Origin: Dichomitus squalens LYAD-421 SS1
Taxonomy: Eukaryota > Basidiomycota > Agaricomycetes > Polyporales > Polyporaceae
Assembly (NCBI RefSeq): GCF_000275845.1
Contig: NW_006766883.1
Span: forward strand, 2,191,843-2,255,842
DNA: 64,000 nucleotides
Direction of reading: 5' to 3'
The notes below the pieces were generated by a model. That model did no database searches. It was not told the origin of the DNA and saw only the letters and a list, made by a program, of their open reading frames with translations. The translations under genes were made by a program, and so were the position numbers. Each line of letters opens with the position of its first letter. Positions within the stretch are counted from its first letter, which is position 1. This document shows positions 14,516 through 26,003 of the stretch, in pieces.

Positions 14516-14781
14516 ACGCTTGTGTTCCCCCTTGTTGCAATGCTTAACCAGCTGTGCCGATGTAGCATGCGAGTTGTAGGTTTTCAGCTGGGTCTATCCG
14601 CGTTCCTTCGTAAATGTCTGAGCCACATGATGAACTTCAGGCGCCTATCCGGTAATTCTTGCAGACGTTATCCGGGGCGCTAAAGTATGGGATTAAGTAT
14701 TAGCGTCGTTTACCCCGGATTGATCTCCCCGCATTTTCTTCTCGTTTACGAACCTCACGGAGAGTCGAAGCTACTGTGAAC

Positions 14782-16032
14782 ATGGCCCCGAGCTCACTAC
14801 ACCCTCCGTCGCACTCAGACGAGATCCAACTCTCGTTCCCGCAGGAGCATGTTCTGTTGTTGACGTTCAATCGGCCCAAGGCTCTGAATGCTGTTACGCC
14901 TACTATGACTAGCGACATCAAGAGGGTTTTGGATTGGTTTGACCAGGAACCAAGCCTATGGTGACGTGTTCATAATCTGAGCCGAAGGTCAGTGCAACGG
15001 CGTGCTGACAGTATCTCAGGGTTCTCGTCCTTACCGGCGCAGGGCGCATCTTCTGCGCAGGGGCAGACCTCGTTGCGTATGTTGGTCAACTCCTTTCAAC
15101 CGAAGCCTCATTGACATGGAAATACTGTAGCTGGAACCAGCGACAATCCGGAGGTGGAGCAGATAGCGATCAGTCCGACATAATCAACGAGGCCGATGGC
15201 TTCGCGTCACTCTCCAGACGCACCGCTACCTCCAAGCCGATCATCGCTGCCGTACATGGTGGCGCATATGGCGGGGGCATGGAGATCATACTGAACTGCG
15301 ACATCGTCATTGCCAGCGAGGACGCCAAGCTTGCGCTCCCAGAGGTTAAGCGTGGTGTCACGGCCATCCAAGGAGGTCGGCTCAGCCTTGCTGTACCACT
15401 GTAGCCTAACTGACTCGTGATACTAGGTATGCCCAGATTGGCTCGCATCGCCGGTCACCAGGTACAGTTACGCATATTTAAGGCAGTGTTGAACGGGGTT
15501 CATTCGTCTCCCATTGCAGCTTGCTAGCGAACTCCTGCTTACTGGCAAGGCAATCTCCGCGACCGAGGCGGCCACCCGGTTTGGCTTGTAAGTCCTGTCC
15601 GTCATCCTACAGCCAAAATTTAGTTTCCTGATATTGTTGCCAGTGTGAACCAGGTCGTTCCGAAGGACAAAGTCTTGTCCGCTGCGCTGGCCTGGGCTCA
15701 CGAGATCAACCAGAACAGTCCGGACTCTGTACAGAGCACAAAGCGCGCATTGCTACTAGCTAACCGACATGGCAGCGTTGAGGATGCTGTGATTGCGCAT
15801 GTCGGGTCTGCAGAGAGCAAGCGAGCATTTACTAGCGAGAACATCCAGGTACGTTGGGAACCGTTGACAGAGGCATTCGCTGAGTGCCCCAGCTGACCCG
15901 CTCTTTTCATGCAGGAAGGCTTGCGTGCCTTCGTGGAGGTAAGCGGTCTTCTCCCCTTTGAAACATGCCTGGCGACTCAAAATGACACGATAGAAACGGA
16001 AGCCGGCCTGGAAGAATCCCGCGAAGCTGTAG
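14782..16032 (+). CDS. Enoyl-CoA hydratase/isomerase family protein with peroxisomal signal
   Basis: A crotonase-fold enzyme, probably of beta-oxidation. The strand LLLTFNRPKALNAVTP is typical of the N terminus. The CoA/oxyanion region is AVHGGAYGGGMEIILNCDIV, and ALPEVKRGVTAIQGGMPRL follows. Both glutamates that act in hydratases (the E of GGGME and of LPEV) are present, which favours hydratase over isomerase activity. The last small exon, after an intron with donor GTAAGC, reads KRKPAWKNPAKL-stop. AKL is an accepted PTS1 tripeptide, so import into peroxisomes is inferred. About six introns are present and joins are in frame. The ATG at 14782 is the first Met. The product is about 290 residues, the usual length. 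Substrate chain length cannot be told. Confidence 0.87.
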
Positions 16033-16304
16033 TGTGGTGTGTGCCTCAAGGTATCGGCACCTGCGTCATGTACCCTATTTTATCCGCTGTAACTTGGCTT
16101 TTACTGGATGTGAATATACTACATGAACCTATTTGTGTCTCCGCTGAACAACCATATATCATGATTCGATGGTGGACGGGACAATGAGAGGGGTATGTGA
16201 GGCAGGGTTAGGGTTCAGGACAGCTCGAGCGCTTATTTCCGGGCCACTTTTCCGTGACGTCCGGCACCAGCCACTTTGCCAGCTCTTCCCGCCTCTGCTC
16301 CAGC

Positions 16305-17230
16305 ATGGACAACCGATCGAGCACCCCTGGACCCAGTCACGCGGATCAGTCGTTATTCGAACGATGGCGAGACAAATTCACGGCAATGACTGTGGGTACG
16401 CCGGAGGAGAGAGTGGCAGCCATGCATGAACATCATCACAAGAAATGCGAAAAGTGGAAGGGCGAGCTCATGACATACAGTCAGTATTAGTGGGTCTTCC
16501 TCCTACGAAACCTGCGTATATCCTGCTTAGGGCAGCGTGTAACCTTGCGCTCTTGACTTAGGCCCCGCGGTGGTGTTTATGTTGAAGCACTTGAAGCAGA
16601 CCGGCGCGGACGTGACCTCGGATGACATTGTCTGTGCACCATGCGACTTTGCTAGGGCGGGAGGGTTCAACCCAGCAGGAGTAATTGTGCTGTGTCAAGA
16701 CAAGCTCATGAGCAAGAGTCATATGGAGGACACCATGGTGCATGAGCTGGTACACATGTACGACCATGTAAAGTTCAAGGTCGACTGGGACAACCTCCGT
16801 CACCATGCATGCAGCGAGGTGCGTGTCGTAGTTTGAGCCTTTCACGGTGACAGCGTCAGGAGGCTGACCGCCCTGCTATGGCTGTGGAAGATTCGAGCAA
16901 ACAGTCTGAGCGGCGACTGCAGGTGGAGTCGGGAATTCCGGCGAGGGTTCCTGTCGTTCTCGAAGCAGCACCAGGCAAGTCTCGCCGAATTACGTCCCAT
17001 GCGTGCACGGAGCCAAATTCATCCTCTCTCACCAGGAGTGTGTACGGCGCCGCGCCGTGCTGTCCGTTCGTGCCAACCCGGCATGTCCCGACCAAGCAAC
17101 GGCGGAACGAGCTGTCAATGAAGTATGGGATAGCTGTTTCAACGACACTCGGCCGTTTGACGAGGTAATCGAACACACGCAACGCGCTAATGGACACGGC
17201 CGAGCTGACGTCCGCTGACAGATCTACTGA
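16305..17230 (+). CDS. ATP23: Mitochondrial inner membrane protease ATP23
   Basis: A zinc metalloprotease of the intermembrane space. In yeast it cleaves the Atp6 leader and helps assemble the Fo sector. The catalytic HExxH is plain in [18 protein letters not shown]. Upstream are [15 protein letters not shown] and a Cys-containing [13 protein letters not shown]. The Cys-rich C-terminal half (RASNLSGDCRW, then [18 protein letters not shown]) fits the disulfide-bonded family fold. The final exon is just Ile-Tyr-stop at 17222-17230. The intron at 16975-17035 uses a GC donor (see separate entry). The product is about 240 residues, normal. The ATG at 16305 is the first methionine in the frame. Substrate processing in this species is inferred from family. 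Confidence 0.92.
16975..17035 (+). other. GC-AG intron in ATP23
   Basis: The exon ends CACCAG and the intron begins GCAAGT and ends ACCAG (61 bp). Splicing here joins KQHQ to ECVRRR in phase 0. Using the nearby GT (GTCTCG) shifts the frame. Confidence 0.8.
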
Positions 17231-17808
17231 GGCTCCCTGCACACATGAGCTCACTTCTGGCAGCTCGCTCGGTTTGCATGATATGACTGGCGAATTCGGA
17301 GCATAGCCTGTGATGCTATTAGTAGCCGGGATCCCATGAGGCGTGCTTCGCCGATGGCGCGCAGTTGTCCCCCGCGGGCAATTGGTGTAGGCCTGGCTTC
17401 GTGTGGGAGGATGCCATGCAGTCGGGCACGCTGAGCTCGCTCGCGTGCGATCGTTGGGTCGCAAGATGGGCCGAGTGGACGAGTAATGTAGAGATAGACA
17501 GCATGTTCATAATATGGACCCTCACTCAAACGTGGCGTGTCATGGTGGGCTAGAAGGGGCTAGGAGGCAGAAATAACCAGCGGTACTTGTGCTGAGCATG
17601 TGTATTCTTGGATGGCAGGAGTAGCGTGCGTGACGGACAGGGGCGGCCAATCGGGAAGCGCACACGAACGTTCTCGGTCCAGCGTGAGAACGTCGCACCA
17701 TAGAAAAGTGCCAGGCCAGCCGCCCTGCTACCGACGTTCCCCGTTTCCCCCCTCAGCAAGCTCATTTCCCGCTCTCTACGTCCCCTTCCAAAGACCAGAG
17801 GCTTCACG
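17231..17808. other. Intergenic between ATP23 and the Kre9-like gene
   Basis: This 578-bp spacer holds the ATP23 3' UTR and the promoter of the next gene, with pyrimidine-rich tracts just before its ATG. No gene or repeat is recognised. Confidence 0.5.
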
Positions 17809-18713
17809 ATGTTCGCTGCCAAGTTCAGGTGGGAGGCGCACTACTGTTGTGGAGCTGGTGAATCGCATGAAATTGACCTTTCCGTCGGCGCCCCGGTTTT
17901 CAGTTGCCTTGCCGCCCTCGCCCTCGCTCCCTGGGCACAGGCTCTCCTCCTCCAGATCCCCGTCGACTGGCAGAGTAGTTCACCAGCAAACGTCTCCTGG
18001 ACGAATACCCCCACCGACCCGCCGTTCACGCTTGAGCTGGTAAACACGGACGAGTTCCATGACACGTTTGGAATCGCGAACAACGTCAACCCCTCTGCGG
18101 ACTTCATTTCGTTGACGCTCCCCGTCATTCCCCAAGGGTATGCTATACTACTGGTCTGCCGCGTCAAGTTGCTGACATGGACGATCCACAATCAGCACAT
18201 ATACCCTCCGTGCCATCAACGTGACGTGAGTACCACTACGGACTGACGGCCCCCTCTTGTATTGAAGCCTTGCGCTATTCCAGGAACCAGAATCAAATCT
18301 TCGACGAGACCCCCAGCTTCACCATCCAGGGCCCTCCTGACACCTCCAGCCACTCGTCCGCTGCTTCCACCTCGGCCTCTGCGAGCGCTTCCTCTGCGAC
18401 ATCGTGAGTGATTCGTCTCGTGTTGCGGCATATGTTCCGAGTTCTGATATGTCGAGGCAGGGCCAAATCTGCTACACTCACCGTTCCGGTTAGCTCGGGA
18501 ACCGCCGCCGCCGCGTCGACCAGCGGGTTTGGTGTGACCGTTTCCAACTCCAATACCGGCAGCGCATCTAGTGTCGCTTCTACCGGTGCGGCTGCGGCGT
18601 CCTCCTCTGGAGCGGCCTCGTCCAACTTCAACGGGGCGGCTTCTCTACCCAACCTCGCACCCTGGGCGATCGCCGCTCTTGGTGTGGTTGCTGGTGCCGC
18701 TGCTGCACTCTAA
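17809..18713 (+). CDS. Kre9/Knh1-type GPI-anchored cell-wall protein
   Basis: This is a secreted, probably GPI-anchored protein with the N-terminal Kre9/Knh1-like domain found in fungal beta-glucan assembly and cell-surface proteins. A signal peptide is split by the first intron: MFAAKF joins SCLAALALAPWAQA. The KNH domain contains IPVDWQSSSPANVSWTNTP, then FTLELVN and TYTLRAINVTNQNQIFD. It is followed by about 100 residues rich in Ser, Ala and Thr, expected to be O-glycosylated. A hydrophobic tail (APWAIAALGVVAGAAAAL) ends at the stop, as in a GPI attachment signal. Four exons join in frame, and the CACATATACC exon restores GTYTL. The product is about 230 residues. A direct role in glucan synthesis is inferred from family only. 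Confidence 0.85.
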
Positions 18714-19225
18714 GCCTGACACCTGTCGACCCACCGTCAACGGCCGGCTGGGTGGACTGGAGTGGACATGTCTTGCGCGAACTTCTGGGCTTCCTATTTG
18801 GTTCCGAGTTTTTTTGCTGGGTTTCGGACTTGCATACCCCCACTCATTGGGGCGCGCGGCGAAGAGTACCTTTACGTATCAGAGTAATACCTGTCATTAG
18901 CATGAGCTTTTGCGCCACGTCGTTTGGCGTCGAGGGTTCGGCTTGCGCGCCTCTCAGACACTTACGATACGGACATTCGTCAGAACATTGGTTCCCGAGA
19001 CTGGTCACCGCTACAACGCTACTTCGCATGCCTGTTGTTTCATTACGTACCTCACCCACATTCATTCAGCTCTTGAATTGGAGTCTATATGGCATGACAT
19101 TGAGACGATCATGGTACAGCGATGACCTGACATCGAAATATTACAATGCGTTACAGTACAACCAAGCATTGTCCGGTAAGGATACAATATATGCGAAACG
19201 GCAAGTCCGTGAGACAATCTACGAT
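18714..19225. other. Intergenic, convergent 3' ends
   Basis: This 512-bp spacer lies between convergent genes. A 177-codon plus-strand frame runs through it, but its length is within chance and it resembles no family. I see nothing else. Confidence 0.4.
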
Positions 19226-20827
19226 CTATATCCTGGAAGGCTTTTCGGTCGTCTCAGACAGGACGTCTTGAGGGTGTTCCGTTAGCCCTTGAGCAAGAAG
19301 AGAGGGCATTTTCCGCTCAGAGTCCGCGAAGTGCTCAATTGTCACTACAATTTGCACATGCAGTGAGGATGATTGCTGTGTTGATTGAGCACGCGAAGCA
19401 TTGTCATCTCGCTTTTTGAGCCAGGTGAAGACTTGGTGCTTCCGCCAGCCCTGGGTATGTGAGATGAGCCTTGATGAGCGCCGTCTACGGAAGCGTTGCC
19501 AACATACCTGAGGGGCACTTGTAATGGAAGTCCCCAGTGGTACTGTCACGCGCATTGTCAATGGTACTGGAAAGGTGCAGTAGCAAAACGTCAAATACTC
19601 ACAAAATGCTTCAGCAAACACGGCCACAACACGCAGTCTCGGGAAGTCCAGGTGAGTGCGCAAACCCATCGCTCTATCGAATTTGAAGTCACATCAGTTC
19701 AGCTCCGGAAAAGGACTCCGACAATCGCCGTCAGTACTGACATGAGAGGAAGAGCCTGCAGGCAAGTCAGCACGATGATGCGCACTGTCTTGGAGGAGTT
19801 GAAGGAGGCGGGTCGACGATCTCCCGACATGTCTCGTCGTCGAAGTTTTAAGACAGTGACGAGGGTATGTACTGCAGGTGTCAAGAACAATTAGCGTTCA
19901 GTGTCAGTGGAAATAGGTTTGAATCAAGGCACGCACCCTCAAGGCACAGGGCCATCAGAAGTACGGATACGCTGAGGATTTGCGATGCGATGTTCCTGTT
20001 CAAGAAACGAAGAGGTGGTCTACTATGTAACGTAGGAAGGCTGCACAAGGACAGATGGCACCTACAGCGGGACGTTTTCGAGAGCGCAGGCCAAGTCGCC
20101 GGGATGACGACTGACTTGAGAAGGATAAATGAGGGAGAGCTGCTAGACATATCAGGACACGGAAGCACGATGAATGACCACCACGTACAACCGCCGCTGT
20201 GACAGAAAAGACGATGAAGACGATATACGGGGTTGCCATCAGCTCGATTTGGTGTCAGTAGGGTTCGTACTCGCTGCTCTGAATGTGCTCACGATAGTTT
20301 GGTAGTCTTTGGCCGTCGAATTCTTTGGCGACATAAACCGGATTTCGACTGTGATGTCCCAGACCAATGGAATCGACGCCATCGCGGGCCTGCCTGCCAC
20401 TTCTGGGAGTCAGTCCGGCTAACAACATAGTGTACACATACATCATAGCCGTCCCGATTATCAGAGATGCTTGAATTACGCATAGAGCAGTTGGCGGTTC
20501 AGGAACCCAGATAGCACTTCCATAAATCCTAGTTAATTGTCAGCATATAGTGCGAGAAAAATCACAGAGAAATACCGACAGGAGATACGGTGGGATAGTG
20601 CTAAATACCGTCACCGCGAGCATGTTCAACCACGACGCATTTTGTTCCCTGGTCTCACTAGAACGAAAGTACATCAGGATGAGAACAAGGAGGGCAATCT
20701 GACCAGCGGTGGCTAGGCTGAAGGAGGCATAGGCAATCTCTTTTGCATAGGGTCCAAACCCTACGTCCGCCACAAGAATCTTAGAGATAGTGCTGATGTT
20801 GTCGGGAGAGTCGTCCTCTGGATGCAT
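19226..20827 (-). CDS. Seven-transmembrane receptor-like protein, basidiomycete family
   Basis: A multi-exon gene for a polytopic membrane protein of a family common in agaricomycetes and often annotated as GPCR-like. Exon 1 begins MHPEDDSPDNISTISKILVA and contains the helix ASFSLATAGQIALLVLILMY. The next part, after an intron, carries the family-like block VPEPPTALCVIQASLIIGTA. Further hydrophobic segments are YIVFIVFSVTAAV, SQILSVSVLLMALCLEV and VRIIVLTCLQALPLMSVL, with VSRHPGDLACALENVPL between. The last exons (AVFAEAF, then VPLTMRVTVPLGT) lead to a polar cytoplasmic-type tail ending at the stop at 19226. One donor is unusual (GTCGGT), and two C-terminal joins are not resolved, so the 3' part is tentative. 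Ligand and signalling role are unknown. Confidence 0.6.
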
Positions 20828-21744
20828 CGGTAGGCAGAGAGAGCGAGGATATGAGGGAGGAGTACTCCAAGTGCAGTCCACTCGGGAGAACAGATGCCGG
20901 GTCGACGCTGTTTCAGAGTCGAGTCGAGTCTTTACTGACGAGATGAGGGCCACACATCATTATATGTGGAGAAATTGCTTCATTCCACGGCTACTCGGAT
21001 GCGAACCCAGACAGCACAAGGGTGTAGTCCGGACATTTATGAGGAGGCCGTCCTCTTCACGATCCATATAAGCACTAATACGTTATTTTAACGGAGCACA
21101 TACGCCTGAAAAGTGCATCACAGCTGTTGAGAGGTATTCGGCTATGCATCGTTCTGACAGTTGATAGAGCGTGTCAGCCGGGGACCGTCTCGACCAGCTA
21201 CTCGTGTGAGAAGACAGTGACAACGATCTGTCATTGTGTGGCCTTCGTCAAGCAGCTCCCGTGTTTCGAGAAAGCGGTAAGTGTGCAAAGAGGGGAGATA
21301 GGAGAGACAACCAACATCCGGGTATGAGCGCTGTGGCCGAAGCTGTCCAAAGGGAGTTAGCGCTCTTCCCGGACATCGGCCACGTGCGGCTGTGGGAAGG
21401 ACGAGGTTGGGCGAGACGGGAACAGACAGAACAGAGCAGCCCTGATCACAGCAGAGCTTGTCCCTCTCCCCCTTCCTGCGCGGGCCTCGCCGGACTCTGT
21501 TGCTGCTCCTACACGCTCTGCGGCTTTGTTTATTCTCAGTCCAGGACATTGGAAAAGTCGTGTTTGGTCTAGGTGAGTGACCTGGCATCCCGCTCCGGGA
21601 CGAATGTTTCAATCGTTCAATAAATGGCTGTCCTTGTACTCGGCATCCACAGCATTAGCAGCATCCGGGACAGATGCATTCACAGTGATATTCTCTTTGT
21701 ATCCCGAAGCCTGAGGCCCTTGCGACTTCTTTCCTGACTACAAC
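20828..21744. promoter_or_regulatory. Divergent promoter region
   Basis: A long (917 bp) spacer lies between two head-to-head genes, the seven-helix protein and the large disordered protein. It has pyrimidine-rich tracts near 21,470-21,560 that could belong to a long 5' UTR of the plus-strand gene. No gene is supported. Confidence 0.4.
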
Positions 21745-24700
21745 ATGCCTGGTTCATCTCCCGAGAACGCTGATCAACCCGAGTCAGCCGTCTCTCCCTC
21801 TTGGGCTCCGCGCTCGCCGCTGCCTCCTGATCGACTTGCAAAGCTCGCGAACGCTCTTGGAGTATCTACCCCAATCCCTCGCCTTCATGTACTCACCTCA
21901 CCTTCCTCCACTTACGCTCCTTCCCCGATCGCACCTCCTTCCGCTGTCTCTCCTTCTTTCGACTTTCGACGTTCGCCCACGCCTTCGGTAGGCTCTTCTG
22001 CTCACACCTACACCCCGGCCTCTCAGACGTCAAAGTACCTCCTTCACGTCGTTCCGCCATCTCATCTACCCCATGAATCCGACTACACGCATGAGAACGA
22101 GTTGCTTCCCCCACCTCCGACCGCTTCTGGTTATCATACGCACTTCCGGCGCGGCGTTCTGATCCCAGTCTATCCGACACTACCAAGCCAATTAAACGCC
22201 ATCGCGAAGGAGTATGCGCTTCCGAGCACAGTTGGCTTGGTTCTATATCTTGTCAATTCCTCCCCCGCTGCCCATGCCAGTATGCGACTTGGGAACATGT
22301 CGGAAGAAGACGGCGGGCCAGGACCGCGAATATCGGAAGACATCTGGAGGCACATCTGGGTACGTGTACTCAAGGCCGAACGCGATGAGCCGTCTCTCTC
22401 TGCAACGCGTGCAAACGGCCTCGGGTTCGGAAACGCAGCCGCACAGTCGTCGCCTTCGCTGCTCCAAGACGTAATGTCAAATCCGAGTCCCCTACGACCG
22501 CTTCTCTCGCCTATGCGCACGGAAGCTCCCCGACTCGGCACCCCGTCTCCTTCCACCACCGTGTCCCACTCGGCTCTCTCTTCCACTTCGGGTCTGGACT
22601 CGCCCGACTCCGCGACCTCCGTATCTGACGGTGGCAACGCGGACGACTTGCTATTGCCCGGGTTGCACTCGCCAGCGCTCATACCCATTCTAGCGAAGGT
22701 GGAGTTTAACATCGACAAGCGAAAGGCAACGTGGTATGGCAGATGGAAGAACACGCGGCGCGCACAACACGCGAAGCGTACAGAGAGCCGATTAGGGCTC
22801 CGGAGCAGGGCAGCGTCGCGGGCGGGCGACGAATCGGCAGCTGAAGAGGATGATTCGGCGAGGAAGCCGGCGCTCGAGCTTCGCCTCGTCGAGCGGTTGC
22901 AGGCTGAGTCGAACATGCCTGCGTTCCTGCGGCCGAAGGACGGAAGATTGCTCGGCCCCGACGCCGACGATGGGTACGCGCAACTGCCGGACTCAGACGA
23001 AGAGGACGAGGATGCAACGGCGAGGTTTGGGCAAGGGACCGTGAGTGGAGATCCGTTGGCGGACGTGTTTGGCACCGATGCTGAGACCTGGGCGGACATA
23101 CGTGCTGAATCGCAACCTTTCCGTCAGAAGAGAACGAAGAATCCGAATGTCGTTGACCTCGCCCTCTCCGGAGAGGCACTGTCGGCATTGCCAGACCCAG
23201 TGGAGGGCAGCGAGGAAAGGCAGGAGGGCGACGACGCGCGGGAGGTTGCGGATCTCCTCAAGAGGAGTTCACGCCCACGACTCTCGGTCGCCATCCCTAG
23301 CCCGCCGCCACAGGCCGGTCGCGAGCGCAGTGCTTCAGGGGGCTCCTCCTTGTCGAGGAAGCGCATCCCTCCAGCATTGGACCTTGCGCCGTCCCTACCA
23401 AACGTGGCGGATTCCGCGGGTCTTGGTACGGACGATTCGAACATGCGTTTGGCGTACCTGACAGAGGAGTCCACCCCCTCTACAGGTATGTTTGCCGAAG
23501 GCGATGAGTCCTCCGACGGCGAGACCACACAGCGCCCGCGACGCAGCCCATTGGAAGAGAAACGTGACGGACAGTTCTTTGACGACCTCAACCTTGGCCT
23601 GGACGGCTCTGTCGAGGTGCGTGGCATCGAAAGACCGGCAGTTGTGTATAGCCACCGACGATCTGTTCAGTACGATGAGGATGATCCGGACGATCGCCGG
23701 AAGAGTCAAGTCCTTATGATGGCTAAGTTGGACGAAATTGAGAAGGTGAGTACCGATGCCGCATTTCTGTTGGTCATTGTGAATGCTTACGACCACTGTC
23801 CTGTTCAGCACCTCGCCCAATTCTCGCCTCGCAAGCTAGCTATCGAAGATCTGGCGGCAGAGACGCCGACAGGGATGCCCTCCATTGCGAGCCTCACCCC
23901 TCCGCCGAATTGGCAAGGAACTCCTCGCAGTGCTCCCATACCCATGTCCCCACACCAACCAGGGTTTGTGTAAAATAACTACTCTGCAATGGTCACGTAC
24001 TAAGTAATCTGTGGGCTCAGGCCTCCTGCAGAAGGTGCTTCGTGGCCCGCCGTCCCTTACTCGATGCTCAACAACATGAACTCCGCTCCCGAAACTGAAC
24101 TGCCCAGTGACGTCCCTTCTCCGCCACGGATAGCCTTCAACGGTATTTCAACAGAATTGCCGAAGTCACCCTTCCAGAAGCGGTTCACCGCTCACGGAGA
24201 CGCGATGTCCGACGAGTCGCTTGCGCGTAAACGTGAGCTGGAGGAAGAGGGGCTCTATCCACCCCTTGTAGCACCTGCATTGTTACGCACCCCTGGATCC
24301 GAATCCCCCGTTATCCCTTTGTCGCCGGATCCGTTCGGGAGATTCCCGTCGGACGTGGATGTCCCGACCCCTCGATATGAGGAGTCGGTCTTCGCAGCGA
24401 AGCAGAATTCCTCACTCCGGCAAGCGCATAGCAGCAAGATGAGTAATGCATCTTCTGCGCCTTCAACAAGCCGATTTTCCATCGACTCGCTAGCGTCGGA
24501 AGATGGCAAGGCCGCCGCCAAACAGTCATCGCTTATGAGTGTGAAGAGCATCAAGAAGCTCTGGCGGCGAACCAACAAGGCCTCGGTGTCCGGGTCAAGC
24601 TCGCCTGCCTTGCCGAACTCGGGTCGCTCGTCCCCGAACTCAGCCCCGCCTTCCAATGGCCCCGCCCCTGGACCAGGACCGAAACGCATATCCCGCACGC

Positions 24701-25473
24701 TCTCGAGATCACCGCTGCTCCCCGAGCCGCCGAAATCCGCGCCGGGACCCGCGATGCTTATGCCGAAGCGTAACGGCTCAATGCACCAGCTCTCTTGGAA
24801 TCAAGAGTCCCCTTATCCCCTCCACCCTCCTCCCCGCCAGCCTTCGCCATCGGTGTCACCCATACCAGCTACGACCCCGCCATTGCCTGCGTCTGCCCCT
24901 CCGGCACTGGTCCAGGCGGAGAAGGGCGGCATGCGCAAGTCGATCCTGAAATCGTTCAGCAAGTCCCAGTCGGGTACCCTCTCGGCGCACTCCTCACAAT
25001 CGTCCATTTCCGCACCGCGCTCCAGTCACGAGATGCCTCCAGAACAGCAGCGCCTGAGGAAAGGGAGCGTTGTGGAGCTAGGCCAGGTCATGAAGCGCGC
25101 GTCAGGCGTATCATCGACTATGACCCTCGTCGATATCCCGAGAAGTCCTCCGCTTCCCGAGCACCTCTCTGGAAACCAATCTCGTTCTGCTAGTCGGTCG
25201 TCGCAGTTATCCAACGCCAGCATAAGGATGAAAAACCGCCCGAGCATCTCTTCAACTGAGTCGTCTTCGTCCCGTGCACCTTCCCGGCTCATGGCCGGCG
25301 CTTCACCGCCACGCCCTGGCGCACTGTCGATACCACGCACGTCTGGCGACTCATCGGATAGTCGTCCGAGCTTTGACGAGTCACAGTTCGAGATCGTCTC
25401 ACCTAAGCTCTTGCCACATCAGCTTTCATACCCTTACAATACTATAGACCAGTCCATGTCATCCTCAGAATGA
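21745..25473 (+). CDS. Large, mostly disordered fungal protein of unknown function
   Basis: I do not recognise this protein by name. It has about 1,190 residues over three exons, with introns near 23745-23808 and 23966-24020 (donors GTGAGT and GTTTGT). Residues about 90-240 look folded and conserved: SKYLLHVVPPSHLPHE, GVLIPVYPTLPSQLNAIAKE, YALPSTVGLVLYLV, then SEDIWRHIWVRVLKAE. A second short block is PALIPILAKVEFNIDKRKAT. The remainder is rich in Ser, Pro, Arg and acidic residues with many SP and RSxS-type sites, as in regulatory phosphoproteins. A basic segment, SVKSIKKLWRRTNKASVS, lies near the middle of the last exon, and a KGGMRKSILKSFSKSQSG motif follows. There are no membrane helices or signal peptide. 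A scaffold or signalling role is conceivable but not shown. Confidence 0.85.
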
Positions 25474-26003
25474 TCGTCTCTGGTTGTTTGCCATATCTGG
25501 TCTATAATATCTTGGTTGCTTCGTACGTTGTCAGACGCTTCGTGTCGTGACCGTATGGTTATATCGTATATGTATCCACTGCCTTCTTGCCTTCTACTAC
25601 CAGGGCCGCAGCTAGCGTGGACCCCGCCTGTGGCGCGCGGTCTCTTTACATCGCTTGGCTCTTCGCAATCTTTCCCATGCTAGTTGTCGCCCCCATGAGT
25701 CTGTCCGTCTCGTGCACGCCGTATATATCACTACCTTACTCTTGGAACGCTCCTTGACGATACCGATACGCATTGTCTACTACTTACGCTCGTCTTGATC
25801 ATGCCTTGGGTCCATTATTCCATCGTACTTCTACACTTTGCTGCATTCCTGATTCCAAGTCCCGCCGATGTGTTATTATCAGTATTTTCACTTCCATTTG
25901 ATGCCATAGCACAAAACAATATAACAACACGTGTTGCTAGTAGTACTAGACCACTGGCTCCGTATCATCATGAGTATGGCAGCCGTCGACCAGGCGTTGC
26001 TAA
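25474..26003. other. Intergenic, convergent 3' UTRs
   Basis: This 530-bp region between two convergent stop codons is AT-richer than its neighbours and carries runs such as AATATAACAACA near 25916. It presumably holds two 3' UTRs and poly(A) signals. No gene is seen. Confidence 0.5.

Noticed and set aside
16856..17464. 202-codon minus-strand ORF
   Set aside because: Mostly antisense to ATP23, including its intron; no recognisable protein content.
22170..23099. 309-codon minus-strand ORF
   Set aside because: It lies wholly antisense to the large disordered protein gene, whose codon bias explains the open frame; no family similarity.
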